Shown piece by piece: positions 20,236-30,344 of a stretch of 64,000 bases of DNA. The number at the start of each line of letters is the position of its first letter. Position 1 is the stretch's first letter. The stretch covers positions 1 through 64,000 of the forward strand of contig NZ_JFHC01000002.1 of the NCBI RefSeq assembly GCF_000698595.1, read 5' to 3'. The notes under the pieces are model-generated. The model made no database searches, had not been told where the DNA came from, and saw only the letters and a program-made list of their open reading frames with translations. This DNA is from Caballeronia glathei. Lineage in GTDB: Bacteria; Pseudomonadota; Gammaproteobacteria; Burkholderiales; Burkholderiaceae. A program made the translations under genes and the position numbers.

Positions 20236-23084
20236 TATGCTGCGCTCCGCGTTTCGCCGGCGCCGAAGAGGTTGGAGATGCAGCGGCCGCACAGGCCGGG
20301 ATGCTCGGCGTTCGCGCCGACATCCGCGCAATAGTGCCAGCAGCGCTCGCACTTCAGGTACTTCGACGCGGTCACGTCGACCCCTTCCTCCGCTTCGCTC
20401 GCGACCTTGACCAGCCCGGCCGCCGACGTGATCAGCACGAATTTCAGATCCGCGCCGAGGCTCGCGAGCGCGTCGTAGCGCGCGCCGCTCGCGCGCACTT
20501 CGACTTCGGCCTGCAGCGACGAACCGATCTCGTTCGCCGTGCGCGCTTCTTCCAGCGCCTTCGTCACGTCGCCGCGGGCCGCGCGCACGAGGGTCCACTT
20601 GTCGAGCAGCTCGCCCGCATCGGGGATCTGCGGATACGTGTGATAAACCTCGGTGAAGATCGTGTCCTGGCCCGGCTTGAGCACCTTGTACGCTTCTTCG
20701 GCCGTGAATGACAGGTACGGCGCGATCAGCCGCAGCAGGCCATGCGCGATGTGATGAAGCACGGTCTGCGCCGCGCGGCGCTCGCGCGAATCGGGTTTCG
20801 TCGTGTAGAGACGGTCCTTCAGCACGTCGAGGTAGAAGCCGCCCAGGTCTTCCGAGCAGAACGTCGCGAGTTTCGAGACGACCGGATGGAACTCGTATTT
20901 TTCGTAATGCGCGAGCACGTCGTCCTGGAGGTTCTGCGCGAGCGCGATCGCGTAGCGGTCGAGTTCGAGCCAGTCCCCGACAGGCACCGCGTCCTTCTCG
21001 AAGTCGAAGTCCGACAGGTTCGCGAGCAGAAAACGCAACGTGTTGCGGATGCGCCGGTACGTCTCGGTCACGCGCTTCAGGATTTCCTCGGAGATCGCGA
21101 GTTCGCCCGAATAGTCGGTCGACGCGATCCAGAGGCGGATGATTTCCGCGCCCAGGCGATTGGACACCTCATGCGGATCGACGCCGTTGCCGAGCGACTT
21201 CGACATCTTGCGGCCTTCGCCATCGACGGTGAAACCGTGCGTGAGCAGCGCGTTGTACGGCGGCCGGCCATCGAGCATCGATGCGGTGAGCAGCGACGAA
21301 TGGAACCACCCGCGATGCTGATCCGAGCCTTCCAGATACAGGTCGGCGGGAAACTGCAGCGAGTCCTTGTGCGAGCCGCGCAGCACGTGCCAGTGCGTCG
21401 TGCCCGAGTCGAACCAGACGTCGAGCGTGTCGCGGTTCTTCTCGTACATGTTGGCATCGTTGCCGATCAGCTCCTCTGCATCGAGCGTCTGCCACGCCTC
21501 GATGCCGCTCGTCTCGACGCGCTTCGCCACTTCCTCCAGCAGCTCCAGCGTGCGCGGATGCAGCTCGCCCGTTTCCTTGTGCACGAAAAACGCCATCGGC
21601 ACGCCCCACTGGCGCTGGCGCGAGAGCGTCCAGTCGGGACGGTTCGCGATCATGCTGTAAAGACGCTGCTTGCCCCACGACGGATAGAACGCCGTCGCCT
21701 CGATGCCTTCCAGCGCGGTCTCGCGCAGCGTCTTGCCGGCGTCGCGCGGCTTCACGTCCATGCCGGCGAACCATTGCGACGTCGCGCGATAGATGATCGG
21801 CGTCTTGTGGCGCCAGCAGTGCATGTAACTGTGCGTGTACTTTTCCGACTTGAGCAGCGACTTCGCGCCCGCGAGCGCCTCGACGATCTGCGGATTCGCC
21901 TTCCAGATCGACAACCCGCCGAAGAGCGGCAGCGATTCGATATAGCGGCCGTCGCCGAGCACCGGGTTGATGATGTCGGAGTCCGCCATGCTGTGCGCCT
22001 TGCACGACACGAAGTCCTCCACGCCGTACGCCGGCGACGAATGCACGATGCCGGTGCCGCTTTCGGTGGTCACGTAGTCGCCGAGATACACGGGCGCAGT
22101 ACGCTTGTAACCGGGATGCGCCGCCGCGAGCGGATGGTGAAAGCGCAGGTTGGCGAGCTTTTCGCCCTTCGCCGTTGCGAGCGTCGTGCCGGTGAGGCCG
22201 TAATTCTTCAGGCACTCCTCGACGCGCTCCTCGGCGAGGATCAGGAGGCCGCGCGCCGTATCGACGAGGCTGTACACGATCTCCGGGTGCACGTTGAGCG
22301 CCTGGTTCGCCGGGATGGTCCAGGGCGTCGTGGTCCAGATGACGATGCCGCCTTCCGCCTTCGGCAGCGCGGCGAGCCCGAAGGCCTGCGCGGTTCTGTC
22401 AGGCTCGGCGAAGGCGAACATCACGTCGATGGTCGGATCGGTCTTGTCCTTGTATTCCACTTCCGCCTCGGCGAGCGCCGAGCCGCAGTCGAAACACCAG
22501 TTCACCGGCTTCAGCCCGCGAAACACATAGCCCTTTTCCAGAATCTTCGCGAGCGCGCGGATTTCGCCGGCCTCGTTGACGAAATTCATCGTCTTGTACG
22601 GGTTGTCCCAGTCGCCGAGCACGCCCAGGCGCCGGAAGCCCGCCTTCTGCTTCTCGATCTGCTCGGTCGCGTAGGCGCGGGCCTTCTGCATCACCTCGGC
22701 CGCCGGCAGCGACTTGCCGAACTGCTTTTCGATCTGGATCTCGATCGGCATGCCGTGGCAGTCCCAGCCGGGCACGTAGACAGCGTCGAAGCCCGCGAGA
22801 TTGCGCGCCTTGACGATCATGTCCTTCAGGATCTTGTTGACCGCGTGGCCGAGGTGAATGTCGCCGTTCGCATACGGCGGCCCGTCGTGCAGGATGAACT
22901 TCGCGCGGCCGCGGCTCGCGGCGCGGATCTTCTCGTAGACCTTGTTCTCCTGCCACTCGCGCACCCACGCGGGTTCGCGCTTGGGCAGGTCGCCGCGCAT
23001 CGGAAACGGGGTGTCGAGCAGGTTGACCGGGTATTTCGACTGCGGCTTGGCGTCAGGCTTCGAAGGGGCTTTCTTGTTGCTCAT
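20235..23084 (-). CDS. ileS: Isoleucine-tRNA ligase
   Basis: A 949-residue class I aminoacyl-tRNA synthetase charging tRNA-Ile. The HIGH motif appears as [10 protein letters not shown] near residue 75 and KMSKS in [12 protein letters not shown] (about 630). The editing domain lies between them. The C terminus has the zinc ribbon: CERC, then C in HYCADVG, and CGRC (about 915-940), as in eubacterial IleRS type 1. It overlaps lspA by one base and lies about 100 bases downstream of ribF in the same direction. Confidence 0.97.
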   Translation of the reverse strand: MSNKKAPSKPDAKPQSKYPVNLLDTPFPMRGDLPKREPAWVREWQENKVYEKIRAASRGRAKFILHDGPPYANGDIHLGHAVNKILKDMIVKARNLAGFDAVYVPGWDCHGMPIEIQIEKQFGKSLPAAEVMQKARAYATEQIEKQKAGFRRLGVLGDWDNPYKTMNFVNEAGEIRALAKILEKGYVFRGLKPVNWCFDCGSALAEAEVEYKDKTDPTIDVMFAFAEPDRTAQAFGLAALPKAEGGIVIWTTTPWTIPANQALNVHPEIVYSLVDTARGLLILAEERVEECLKNYGLTGTTLATAKGEKLANLRFHHPLAAAHPGYKRTAPVYLGDYVTTESGTGIVHSSPAYGVEDFVSCKAHSMADSDIINPVLGDGRYIESLPLFGGLSIWKANPQIVEALAGAKSLLKSEKYTHSYMHCWRHKTPIIYRATSQWFAGMDVKPRDAGKTLRETALEGIEATAFYPSWGKQRLYSMIANRPDWTLSRQRQWGVPMAFFVHKETGELHPRTLELLEEVAKRVETSGIEAWQTLDAEELIGNDANMYEKNRDTLDVWFDSGTTHWHVLRGSHKDSLQFPADLYLEGSDQHRGWFHSSLLTASMLDGRPPYNALLTHGFTVDGEGRKMSKSLGNGVDPHEVSNRLGAEIIRLWIASTDYSGELAISEEILKRVTETYRRIRNTLRFLLANLSDFDFEKDAVPVGDWLELDRYAIALAQNLQDDVLAHYEKYEFHPVVSKLATFCSEDLGGFYLDVLKDRLYTTKPDSRERRAAQTVLHHIAHGLLRLIAPYLSFTAEEAYKVLKPGQDTIFTEVYHTYPQIPDAGELLDKWTLVRAARGDVTKALEEARTANEIGSSLQAEVEVRASGARYDALASLGADLKFVLITSAAGLVKVASEAEEGVDVTASKYLKCERCWHYCADVGANAEHPGLCGRCISNLFGAGETRSAA

Positions 23085-23183
23085 GGAATATTCAGTGTGA
23101 ATTCTGTGGGGCGGCGCTTTTCCGGCGTGCCATGAATCGACGGGCGAGGCAGCGGGCGACGCGCAATCACAAGCGCCGCGCGC

Positions 23184-24173
23184 TTACCTAATTCGATCGG
23201 TCGCCGAAATGGCGAAGCCGCTCGCGCTGCCGTGCGTGCGTGCGCTCGCGCCGAAGTATTCGCGTGCGTTCTGGACGTCGCGGGCGATTGCGGCCGTCAG
23301 GGTTTCGAGATCGACGAACTTCTCCTCGTCGCGCAGCTTTTTCAGGAATTCGACGCGCACGAGCTTGCCGTACGCGTCGCCGTGCCAGTCGAGTATGAAG
23401 ACTTCGAGCAGCACGCGGCCCGAATCGTCGACGGTCGGGCGCAGCCCGAGGCTCGCGACCGCCGGCAGCGGCTCCGGCCCAAGGCCGTGCACGCGCACGA
23501 CGAAGATGCCCGCGAGCGCCGGCCGCTTGTGGGCGATCGGCAGGTTGAGCGTGGGAAAGCCGAGATCGCGGCCGAGCTTCGCGCCGTGCACGACATGTCC
23601 GCTGATCACGTACGGGCGGCCGAGCGCGACGTGCGCGGCATCGAGGTCGCCCGCCACCAGCGACGCCCGCACCGACGACGACGAAATGCGCGCGCCGTTC
23701 GGATGCGCGACGGTCGCCATTTGCTCGACCTCGAAGCCGTGCTTCTCGCCCGCGGCCCTGAGCGAAGCGAAGTCGCCCGCGCGCTTCGCGCCGTAGCGGA
23801 AATCGTCGCCGATCATGATCCAGCGCGCGTGCAGCCCGTTCACGATGATGTTCTCGACGAACGTGTCCGGCGACTGGCTCGCGAACGTGTGATTGAAATG
23901 CTCGACCACCACGCGGTCGACGCCGTTCGTGCGCAGCGCCTCCAGCTTGTCGCGCAGCATCGCGATGCGCGGCGGGGCGCCGGCCGGATTGAAGAACTCG
24001 CGGGGATGCGGCTCGAAGGTCATCACGCAGACCGGCAGGCCGCGGGCGTCGGCGGCGGCCCGCACGCGCGCGAGCAGCGCCTGGTGGCCGCGGTGGACAC
24101 CGTCGAAGTTGCCGATGGTCAGTGCGCAGGGCGCCCGGCTCTCGGCATTGGGTAGGCCGCGAAAGACTCTCAC
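23184..24173 (-). CDS. ribF: Bifunctional riboflavin kinase / FAD synthetase
   Basis: A 329-residue enzyme making FMN and then FAD from riboflavin. The N-terminal adenylyltransferase domain starts with TIGNFDGVHRGHQALL (about residues 20-35). The C-terminal kinase domain has GRDLGFPTLNL and the later VLLEVFILDWHGDAYGKLVRVEF. The start is GTG at 24173 (MRVFRGL), the only one that gives the normal N terminus. It is the first gene of the run leading to ileS, lspA, coaBC and dut, and it is divergent from purN. Confidence 0.95.
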   Translation of the reverse strand: MRVFRGLPNAESRAPCALTIGNFDGVHRGHQALLARVRAAADARGLPVCVMTFEPHPREFFNPAGAPPRIAMLRDKLEALRTNGVDRVVVEHFNHTFASQSPDTFVENIIVNGLHARWIMIGDDFRYGAKRAGDFASLRAAGEKHGFEVEQMATVAHPNGARISSSSVRASLVAGDLDAAHVALGRPYVISGHVVHGAKLGRDLGFPTLNLPIAHKRPALAGIFVVRVHGLGPEPLPAVASLGLRPTVDDSGRVLLEVFILDWHGDAYGKLVRVEFLKKLRDEEKFVDLETLTAAIARDVQNAREYFGASARTHGSASGFAISATDRIR

Positions 24174-24324
24174 GATAGCGGATGGTCGGTGGTTGGGCTG
24201 ATGCTTCGCCTGATGCTTGGGGCTGGTGCAGCAAAGCGTTCAATTATAAACGCTCGCACGACCGCCCGCCGGCCGGCGGTGCTTTTGGCACGGTTTTCGC
24301 ACCGCCGAATGATAAAATCCGCGC

Positions 24325-24975
24325 ATGAAAAAAATCGTCATTCTGATTTCCGGGCGAGGAACCAACATGGAGGCCGTCGTGCGCGCCTGCGCTCGCGAAG
24401 GCTGGCCGGCCGAGGTTCGCGCCGTCGTTTCAAACCGGCCGGATGCCGCCGGGCTTGGCTTTGCGGCCGCGAATGGCATCGAAACCGCGGTGGTCGACCA
24501 TCGCGGCTTCGCAAGCCGTGAAGCGTTCGATGCGGCGCTCGCCGCCGCTGTCGACCAGTTTGCACCCGATCTCGTCGTGCTCGCCGGTTTCATGCGCGTG
24601 CTGACGGACGGGTTCGTCCACCGCTACGCCGGGCGCATGCTGAACATCCATCCGTCGCTGCTGCCCTGCTTCGCGGGCCTGAAGACGCACCAGCGGGCGC
24701 TCGACGCCGGCGTGCGCGTGCATGGCGCGAGCGTGCATTTCGTGACACCGGCGCTCGATCACGGGCCGATCGTGGCCCAGGGCGCGGTGCCCGTCATCGC
24801 CGGCGACGACGCCGCGGCGCTCGCCACGCGGGTGCTGGCCGTCGAACACATTATTTATCCGCGTGCGGTGCGCTGGTTCGTCGAGGGGCGTCTTGCCATC
24901 GACGGCGAGCGCGTCGTGCTCACGCCACCGGAGCCGCAATGGCTCTTTGCCGACATTGCCGGGGAGGGCGTATGA
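24325..24975 (+). CDS. purN: Phosphoribosylglycinamide formyltransferase
   Basis: A 216-residue folate-dependent GAR transformylase, the third step of purine synthesis. Visible motifs are ISGRGTNMEAV (binding the ribosyl phosphate), the folate/catalytic region VVLAGFMRVLTDGFV, and RMLNIHPSLLPCFAGLKTHQRAL with the catalytic Asn-His, followed by GASVHFVTPALDHGPIVAQ with the catalytic Asp. The stop overlaps the start of the methyltransferase gene (ATGA), so the two are co-translated. The 150 bases upstream are shared with divergent ribF. Confidence 0.96.
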   Translation: MKKIVILISGRGTNMEAVVRACAREGWPAEVRAVVSNRPDAAGLGFAAANGIETAVVDHRGFASREAFDAALAAAVDQFAPDLVVLAGFMRVLTDGFVHRYAGRMLNIHPSLLPCFAGLKTHQRALDAGVRVHGASVHFVTPALDHGPIVAQGAVPVIAGDDAAALATRVLAVEHIIYPRAVRWFVEGRLAIDGERVVLTPPEPQWLFADIAGEGV

Positions 24976-26291
24976 GGCTGCACGGATTTCTGATTGGACA
25001 AACCGAGACGCTGCTTGCCGACGTGCTGCGCTTTTCCGGCCCCGCCGACGCCGCGACGAGCCGCTTTTTCCGCGCGCACCCGAAGCTCGGCCACAGCGAG
25101 CGCGGCGTGATCGCGGAAGCGGTCTTCGCCGTGCTGCGCCGGAAGATGGAGTTCTCGCATCTCGCGGAAAGCGGCAGCGGCAGCCAGGCGCGCCGCCTTG
25201 CGCTGCTCGGGCTGATGCAGACGGCGGGGCTCTCGGCGGTGAAGCCGTTCGTTTCCGCCGACGAGTACCAGTGGCTGAACCAGGTCTCCAAGATCGATCC
25301 GGCGAGCCTGCCCGTGCGCGTGCGCACGAACCTGCCGCAATGGATCTACGACGCGATGGGCAAGCGGTTCGACCCCGAGGAGCTCGCGCTGCTCGCCGCG
25401 GCGCTGAATTACCCGGCGCCGCTGGATTTGCGCGCCAATCCGGTCAAGGCCACCCGCGACGCGGTCATCAAGGCGCTGACCGAGGCCGGCATCGACGCGG
25501 GCGAAATGCCGTTCGCGCCGTTCGGCGTCCGCGTCGACGGCAAACCCGCGCTTACGCGCCTGCCGGCGTTTCAGGAGGGCTGGATCGAGGTGCAGGACGA
25601 AGGCAGCCAGCTGCTTTGCTCGCTCGTCGCGCCCCGGCGCGGCGAGATGATCGTCGATTTCTGCGCGGGCGCGGGCGGCAAGACGCTCGCGCTCGGCGCG
25701 ATGATGCGCTCCACGGGCCGTCTCTATGCGTTCGACGTGTCCGACCGGCGGCTCGCCAAGCTCAAGCCGCGGCTCGCGAGGAGCGGCCTGTCGAACGTGA
25801 ATCCGGTGCTGATCGACAGCGAGCACGACGCGAAGATCAAGCGGCTCGCGGGCAAGATCGACCGCGTGCTCGTCGACGCGCCTTGTTCCGGTCTCGGCAC
25901 GCTGCGCCGCAATCCCGACCTGAAGTGGCGGCAGTCGCCGGAATCGGTGGCGGAACTGACGCCGAAGCAACTGTCGATTCTTTCGAGCGCGGCGCGGCTC
26001 GTGAAGACGGGCGGCCGGCTCGTCTATGCCACGTGCAGCATGCTCGAGGTGGAAAACGAGGGCATCGTCGCCCAATTCCTGGAAACGCATCCGAACTTCA
26101 GGCTCGTCCCTGCGCGCGACGTGCTGGCGGAGCAGCGCATCGACCTCGATACGGGCGACTATTTGTCGCTCTGGCCGCACCGGCACGGCACCGACGGCTT
26201 CTTTGCCGCCGTGCTCGAGCGCGTGGCCGCGCCCGCGTCCGCGAAAGCCGGATTGCCGGACGAAGCGGCGTCCGAAGTGCCGTCCGAGTGA
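24972..26291 (+). CDS. RsmB-family RNA (cytosine-5) methyltransferase
   Basis: A 439-residue AdoMet-dependent m5C methyltransferase of the RsmB/NOP2 family. The AdoMet-binding motif is VDFCAGAGGKTLALGA (about residues 230-245). The two catalytic cysteines lie in DAPCSGLGTLRRNPDLKW and ATCSMLEVENEG. The N-terminal part lacks a clear NusB-like domain, so its target (16S rRNA or another RNA) is uncertain. The ATG at 24972 overlaps the purN stop. The last 20 residues are Ala/Glu-rich and unrelated to the core. Confidence 0.85.
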   Translation: MRLHGFLIGQTETLLADVLRFSGPADAATSRFFRAHPKLGHSERGVIAEAVFAVLRRKMEFSHLAESGSGSQARRLALLGLMQTAGLSAVKPFVSADEYQWLNQVSKIDPASLPVRVRTNLPQWIYDAMGKRFDPEELALLAAALNYPAPLDLRANPVKATRDAVIKALTEAGIDAGEMPFAPFGVRVDGKPALTRLPAFQEGWIEVQDEGSQLLCSLVAPRRGEMIVDFCAGAGGKTLALGAMMRSTGRLYAFDVSDRRLAKLKPRLARSGLSNVNPVLIDSEHDAKIKRLAGKIDRVLVDAPCSGLGTLRRNPDLKWRQSPESVAELTPKQLSILSSAARLVKTGGRLVYATCSMLEVENEGIVAQFLETHPNFRLVPARDVLAEQRIDLDTGDYLSLWPHRHGTDGFFAAVLERVAAPASAKAGLPDEAASEVPSE

Positions 26292-26308
26292 TCTGACGCG
26301 CCGCCAGC

Positions 26309-27622
26309 ATGCCGAACGGCTCCTCTTCGCCTCTGTCCGGCGGCCTCATCCGCGACTTCGGCGAGCCCGCGGTGATCTGGCAGGCGCTCGTGCTGGCGGG
26401 CTCGCTCGCGATCGCGTGGTGGCTCGCCCGGAGCCTGCGCAAACGGCTCGACGCGCGCCGCCAGTCGCGCTTCGAGGCGCTGCGTTTCGGCGCGGAGAGC
26501 CTGAACAAGGCGCTCTTCCCGCTGCTCGGCACCGTGCTCGTGAGCGTTGCGCAGCTCGTGATATCGCAGTTCATGCACACGTCGCTGCTGCGGCTCGCGC
26601 TCGTGCCGCTTTGCGGCATCACGGTCATCTACACGATGTTCTACATCGCGCGGCGCGTGTTCAGCCGCGGCGGCGAGACGCACGCGCTCCTCTTCTTGTT
26701 CGAGAAGGTCGTGACGACGCTCGTCTGGGTCGTGATGCTGCTCACCGTGATGGGCATCCAGGATGACGTCGTCGCCTGGATGGCGAGCGTTCGCTTCGAC
26801 TTCGCGAATGCGCACCTGACGCTCCTTTCGCTTGCGACCGGCGTGCTGTGGGTGTGCGTGACGCTGATCGTGGCGCTCTGGGCGGGCGCGGCGCTCGAAG
26901 ATCGCCTGATGCGCTCGCGCTCGCTCGACGCCAACGTCAAGGTGGTGCTCGCGCGCGTCGGCCGGGCGCTGATGATCCTGGCCGCGATCCTGATCAGCCT
27001 GTCGATCGTCGGCATCGACGTGACCGTGCTCGGCGTGTTCGGCGGCGCGCTCGGCGTGGGGCTCGGCTTCGGCTTGCAGAAGATCGCGAGCAACTACGTG
27101 TCGGGGTTCATCATCCTGCTCGACCGCTCGCTGCGCCTCGGCGACATGATCAACGTCGCGAACTATCAGGGCACCGTCACGCAGATCCGCACGCGCTACA
27201 CCGTGGTGCGCGGGCTCGACGGCATCGAGACGCTGATTCCGAACGAAAAGCTGATCACCGATGTCGTGCAGAACCATTCGTCGTACCTGACGCGCGGCAA
27301 CGCCAAGGTGGCCGTGCAGGTCAGCTACCGCAGCGATCTCGAACTCGCGATGCAACTGCTGGTCAAGGCGACCCGGGACGTCGAACGCGTGCTTCAGGAC
27401 CCGGCGCCCGCGGCGCTCCTCGCCAGTTTCGGCACCGACGGCATCAATCTGGAGCTGAGCTTCTGGATCGAAGATGCGGCGAAGGGGACGGGCGGCGTAA
27501 AGTCGCAGGTGAACCGCAACATCTGGCGGCTGTTTTCCGAGCGCGGCATCGAGATTCCGTTCGCGCAGCGCGAGATCCGGATCGTCGAAGGCACGCCTGC
27601 CGCGCCCCCACCCCGGCAATAA
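26309..27622 (+). CDS. MscS-type mechanosensitive channel protein
   Basis: A 437-residue membrane protein of the small-conductance mechanosensitive channel family. Several membrane helices precede the pore-lining segment VFGGALGVGLGFGLQKIASNYVSGFIILLDRSLRLGD (about residues 247-283), which is the MscS signature, followed by the cytoplasmic beta domain. Such channels release solutes on hypo-osmotic shock. It starts 17 bases after the methyltransferase stop and may be co-transcribed with purN and the methyltransferase. The extra N-terminal helices place it with the longer YbdG/YnaI-like forms rather than minimal MscS. Confidence 0.92.
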   Translation: MPNGSSSPLSGGLIRDFGEPAVIWQALVLAGSLAIAWWLARSLRKRLDARRQSRFEALRFGAESLNKALFPLLGTVLVSVAQLVISQFMHTSLLRLALVPLCGITVIYTMFYIARRVFSRGGETHALLFLFEKVVTTLVWVVMLLTVMGIQDDVVAWMASVRFDFANAHLTLLSLATGVLWVCVTLIVALWAGAALEDRLMRSRSLDANVKVVLARVGRALMILAAILISLSIVGIDVTVLGVFGGALGVGLGFGLQKIASNYVSGFIILLDRSLRLGDMINVANYQGTVTQIRTRYTVVRGLDGIETLIPNEKLITDVVQNHSSYLTRGNAKVAVQVSYRSDLELAMQLLVKATRDVERVLQDPAPAALLASFGTDGINLELSFWIEDAAKGTGGVKSQVNRNIWRLFSERGIEIPFAQREIRIVEGTPAAPPPRQ

Positions 27623-27670
27623 ATACCGGCGCCGGCCGTCCCGATGCTCCGGTAAATCGGCAATCCGCGT

Positions 27671-27694
27671 ATCGAAAGGCAAAATCCTTTCGAT
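27671..27694. repeat. Perfect inverted repeat upstream of the desaturase gene
   Basis: ATCGAAAGG and CCTTTCGAT, separated by six bases, form a nine-base-pair hairpin in the 282-base gap between the MscS-type gene and the desaturase. It has no T-run after it, so it is not a standard terminator. It could be an operator or a transcript-end hairpin. Confidence 0.5.
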
Positions 27695-27904
27695 CATACG
27701 GATAGCTGCCTATCGCGCGGGCGTCAGATCTTCTTCATTTTGGCTGCAATCAAAAAATTTCTCCTTTGACACAACGACTTGGAACGCATGAAGTAGAATG
27801 CGATCGAAGTTGTGCATGTTTCTTTCAGGTGCCCGACAGTCGTCGAAGCGCACTCACAACCGGCCACAACCGGCCAATTTTTCCGCCTCAACAGGTAAAT
27901 TGCC

Positions 27905-29101
27905 TTGCTGAATTCCTCGCTTGAATTTCTTGCCAACGGATTGCTCGACTTTTCCTGGTGGCAAATCTTGCTGTTCACGCTCGTGATGACGCACATCACG
28001 ATCATCGGCGTCACGGTCTATCTGCACCGCTGCCAGGCGCACCGGGCGCTGGACCTGCATCCCGTCGCGAGCCACTTTTTCCGCTTCTGGCTCTGGATGA
28101 CGACGGGCATGCTGACCGGCCAGTGGGCGGCGATCCACCGCAAGCACCACGCCAAGTGCGAGACCGAGGAAGATCCGCACAGCCCGCAGACGCGCGGCAT
28201 CTGGAAGGTGCTGCTCGAAGGCGCGGAACTGTATCGCACGGAAGCGAAGAACGAAGAAACCATGCGCAAGTTCAGCCACGGCACGCCGAACGACTGGATG
28301 GAGCGCAGCGTCTACACGCGTTACCCGATTCTCGGCATCAGCATCATGATGGTGATCGATGTTGCGCTCTTCGGCATCGTCGGGCTGTCGGTGTGGGCAG
28401 TGCAGATGATCTGGATTCCGTTCTGGGCCGCGGGTGTGGTCAACGGTCTCGCACACTGGTGGGGCTACCGCAACTTCAACTCGGCGGATGCCAGCACCAA
28501 CATTTTCCCGCTCGGCATCATCATCGGCGGTGAGGAACTGCATAACAACCACCATACCTACGCGACGTCCGCGAAGCTGTCGAACAAGTGGTACGAGTTC
28601 GACATCGGCTGGATGTATATCCGCATCCTCTCGGCGTTCAAGCTCGCCAAGGTGAAGAAGCTCGCGCCGACGCCGCGCCTCTCCGCCACCAAGCCGGTGC
28701 TCGATCACGATACGCTGCAAGCCGTCCTGTCGAACCGCTATGAAGTGATGGCGCGCTACGGAAAGGCGGTCAAGCGGGCGTATCGCCAGGAACTCGCGAA
28801 GCTCAAGGAAGCCGGTGCGCGCGAGAAATATCAGCTGATGCACGGCGCGCGCAAGTGGTTCCACAAGGAAGAAGACGGCCTGAACGAGCCGCAGCGCAAA
28901 CAGTTGCCCGAAATCTTCTCCGACAACCAGAAATTGCGCACATACATCGAATTGCGCAAGGATCTGTCGGCAATGTGGGACCGGTCGAACGCATCGCGTG
29001 AACAGCTGCTCGCGCAATTGCAGGACTGGTGCCATCGCGCGGAGCAAAGCGGCATCAAGGCGCTGCAGGATTTCGCGATACGCCTTCGCCGTTACGCCTG
29101 A
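27905..29101 (+). CDS. Membrane fatty-acid (acyl-CoA delta-9 type) desaturase
   Basis: A 398-residue integral-membrane di-iron desaturase that would introduce a double bond into acyl chains for membrane fluidity. The three His boxes are complete: HRCQAH (about residues 39-44), HRKHH (80-84) and HNNHH (about 215-219), with hydrophobic helices between. The C-terminal third (about 260-398) is a hydrophilic helical extension of unknown role. The likely initiator is TTG at 27905 (MLNSSLEFLANG), which matches the conserved N terminus; only a weak AGGT precedes it. The gene is bounded by terminators and is probably monocistronic. Confidence 0.9.
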   Translation: MLNSSLEFLANGLLDFSWWQILLFTLVMTHITIIGVTVYLHRCQAHRALDLHPVASHFFRFWLWMTTGMLTGQWAAIHRKHHAKCETEEDPHSPQTRGIWKVLLEGAELYRTEAKNEETMRKFSHGTPNDWMERSVYTRYPILGISIMMVIDVALFGIVGLSVWAVQMIWIPFWAAGVVNGLAHWWGYRNFNSADASTNIFPLGIIIGGEELHNNHHTYATSAKLSNKWYEFDIGWMYIRILSAFKLAKVKKLAPTPRLSATKPVLDHDTLQAVLSNRYEVMARYGKAVKRAYRQELAKLKEAGAREKYQLMHGARKWFHKEEDGLNEPQRKQLPEIFSDNQKLRTYIELRKDLSAMWDRSNASREQLLAQLQDWCHRAEQSGIKALQDFAIRLRRYA

Positions 29102-29164
29102 CGGATCAATATCCGTTAAAATTTCGTGACGTCACAAGACCCCGCTCTGGCGGGGTTTTTGTTT
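29101..29164 (+). terminator. Tandem hairpins after the desaturase gene
   Basis: ACGGAT-4-ATCCGT overlaps the end of the gene and is followed by TAAAATTT. The stronger hairpin CCCCGC-4-GCGGGG is followed by TTTTTGTTTTTG (about 29139-29164). Between them is the palindrome GTGACGTCAC (29126-29135). Confidence 0.75.
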
Positions 29165-29213
29165 TTGGGCGCCAGGGTTTGTGCTGCAGGTTCGGCGGGA
29201 GACAGAGGACAGC

Positions 29214-30344
29214 ATGGAAGCGATCATCAGGAGCGTCGAGTACGATCGGCCGCAGGGCTTGACGTGTGGAGTCGGAGAGGCTTGGGCGAGGGTGCCGGAT
29301 GCGCCGTCGGCCGAGCGCAGGCGGGAATTGAAGGAGCAGATCCGCGCGCTGCTCAGGCGCGAGAAGGCGGTGCTCGTCGCGCACTACTACGTCGACCCCG
29401 AATTGCAGGAACTCGCCGACGAGACCGGCGGCTGCGTCGCGGATTCGCTCGAAATGGCGCGCTTCGGCCGCGATCACGCGGCGCAGACGCTCGTCGTCGC
29501 CGGCGTGCGCTTCATGGGCGAGACCGCGAAAATCCTGAGCCCCGAAAAGCGCGTGCTGATGCCCGATCTCGACGCCACCTGCTCGCTCGACCTCGGCTGT
29601 CCCGCCGACGAATTCTCCGCTTTCTGCGACGCGCATCCGGACCGCACTGTCGTGGTCTACGCGAATACCAGCGCGGCCGTGAAGGCGCGGGCGGACTGGA
29701 TGGTGACGTCGTCGATCGGGCTGGAAATCGTGGCCGACCTGCACGCGCGCGGCGAAAAGATCCTGTGGGCGCCGGATCGCCATCTCGGCGGCTACATCCA
29801 GAAAAAGACCGGCGCCGACATGCTGCTGTGGCAGGGCTCGTGTCTCGTGCACGACGAGTTCAAGGGCATCGAACTCGATCTGCTGCGCGCCGAATATCCC
29901 GACGCGAAGATTCTCGTTCACCCGGAATCGCCGGAAGCGGTGGTGGCGCTCGCGGATGTCGTCGGCTCGACGACCCAGCTCATCGACGCCGCCGTGCGCC
30001 TCGACGCGAAGCGCTTCATCGTCGCGACGGATCTCGGGATTTTGCACAAGATGCGGCTCGCCGCGCCCGGCAAGACCTTCATCGAAGCCCCGACGGCCGG
30101 CAACAGTGCGACCTGCAAGAGTTGCGCGCATTGCCCGTGGATGGCGATGAATGGCCTCGCGAATCTCGCGGAGGTGCTGGAGCGCGGTCACAACGAAATC
30201 TTCGTCGATCCGGCGATCGGTGCGCGTGCGCGTCTTCCGATCGACCGCATGCTCGACTTCGCGGCGCGCCACAAGAAGCGCGTGCAGGCGAGCGGCGATC
30301 TGGCGAAGGACGGCGCGCTCTTTTCCAACGTGGGGGCGGCGTGA
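29214..30344 (+). CDS. nadA: Quinolinate synthase
   Basis: A 376-residue [4Fe-4S] enzyme condensing iminoaspartate with dihydroxyacetone phosphate to quinolinate in de novo NAD synthesis. The likely cluster ligands are C123 (in [10 protein letters not shown]), C210 ([10 protein letters not shown]) and one Cys of the CKSCAHC group (301-307). The triplicated fold is suggested by [12 protein letters not shown] and [10 protein letters not shown]. The ATG at 29214 has GAGGA upstream. The stop overlaps the nadC ATG. Iminoaspartate comes from NadB, encoded on the opposite strand just beyond nadC. Confidence 0.96.
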   Translation: MEAIIRSVEYDRPQGLTCGVGEAWARVPDAPSAERRRELKEQIRALLRREKAVLVAHYYVDPELQELADETGGCVADSLEMARFGRDHAAQTLVVAGVRFMGETAKILSPEKRVLMPDLDATCSLDLGCPADEFSAFCDAHPDRTVVVYANTSAAVKARADWMVTSSIGLEIVADLHARGEKILWAPDRHLGGYIQKKTGADMLLWQGSCLVHDEFKGIELDLLRAEYPDAKILVHPESPEAVVALADVVGSTTQLIDAAVRLDAKRFIVATDLGILHKMRLAAPGKTFIEAPTAGNSATCKSCAHCPWMAMNGLANLAEVLERGHNEIFVDPAIGARARLPIDRMLDFAARHKKRVQASGDLAKDGALFSNVGAA

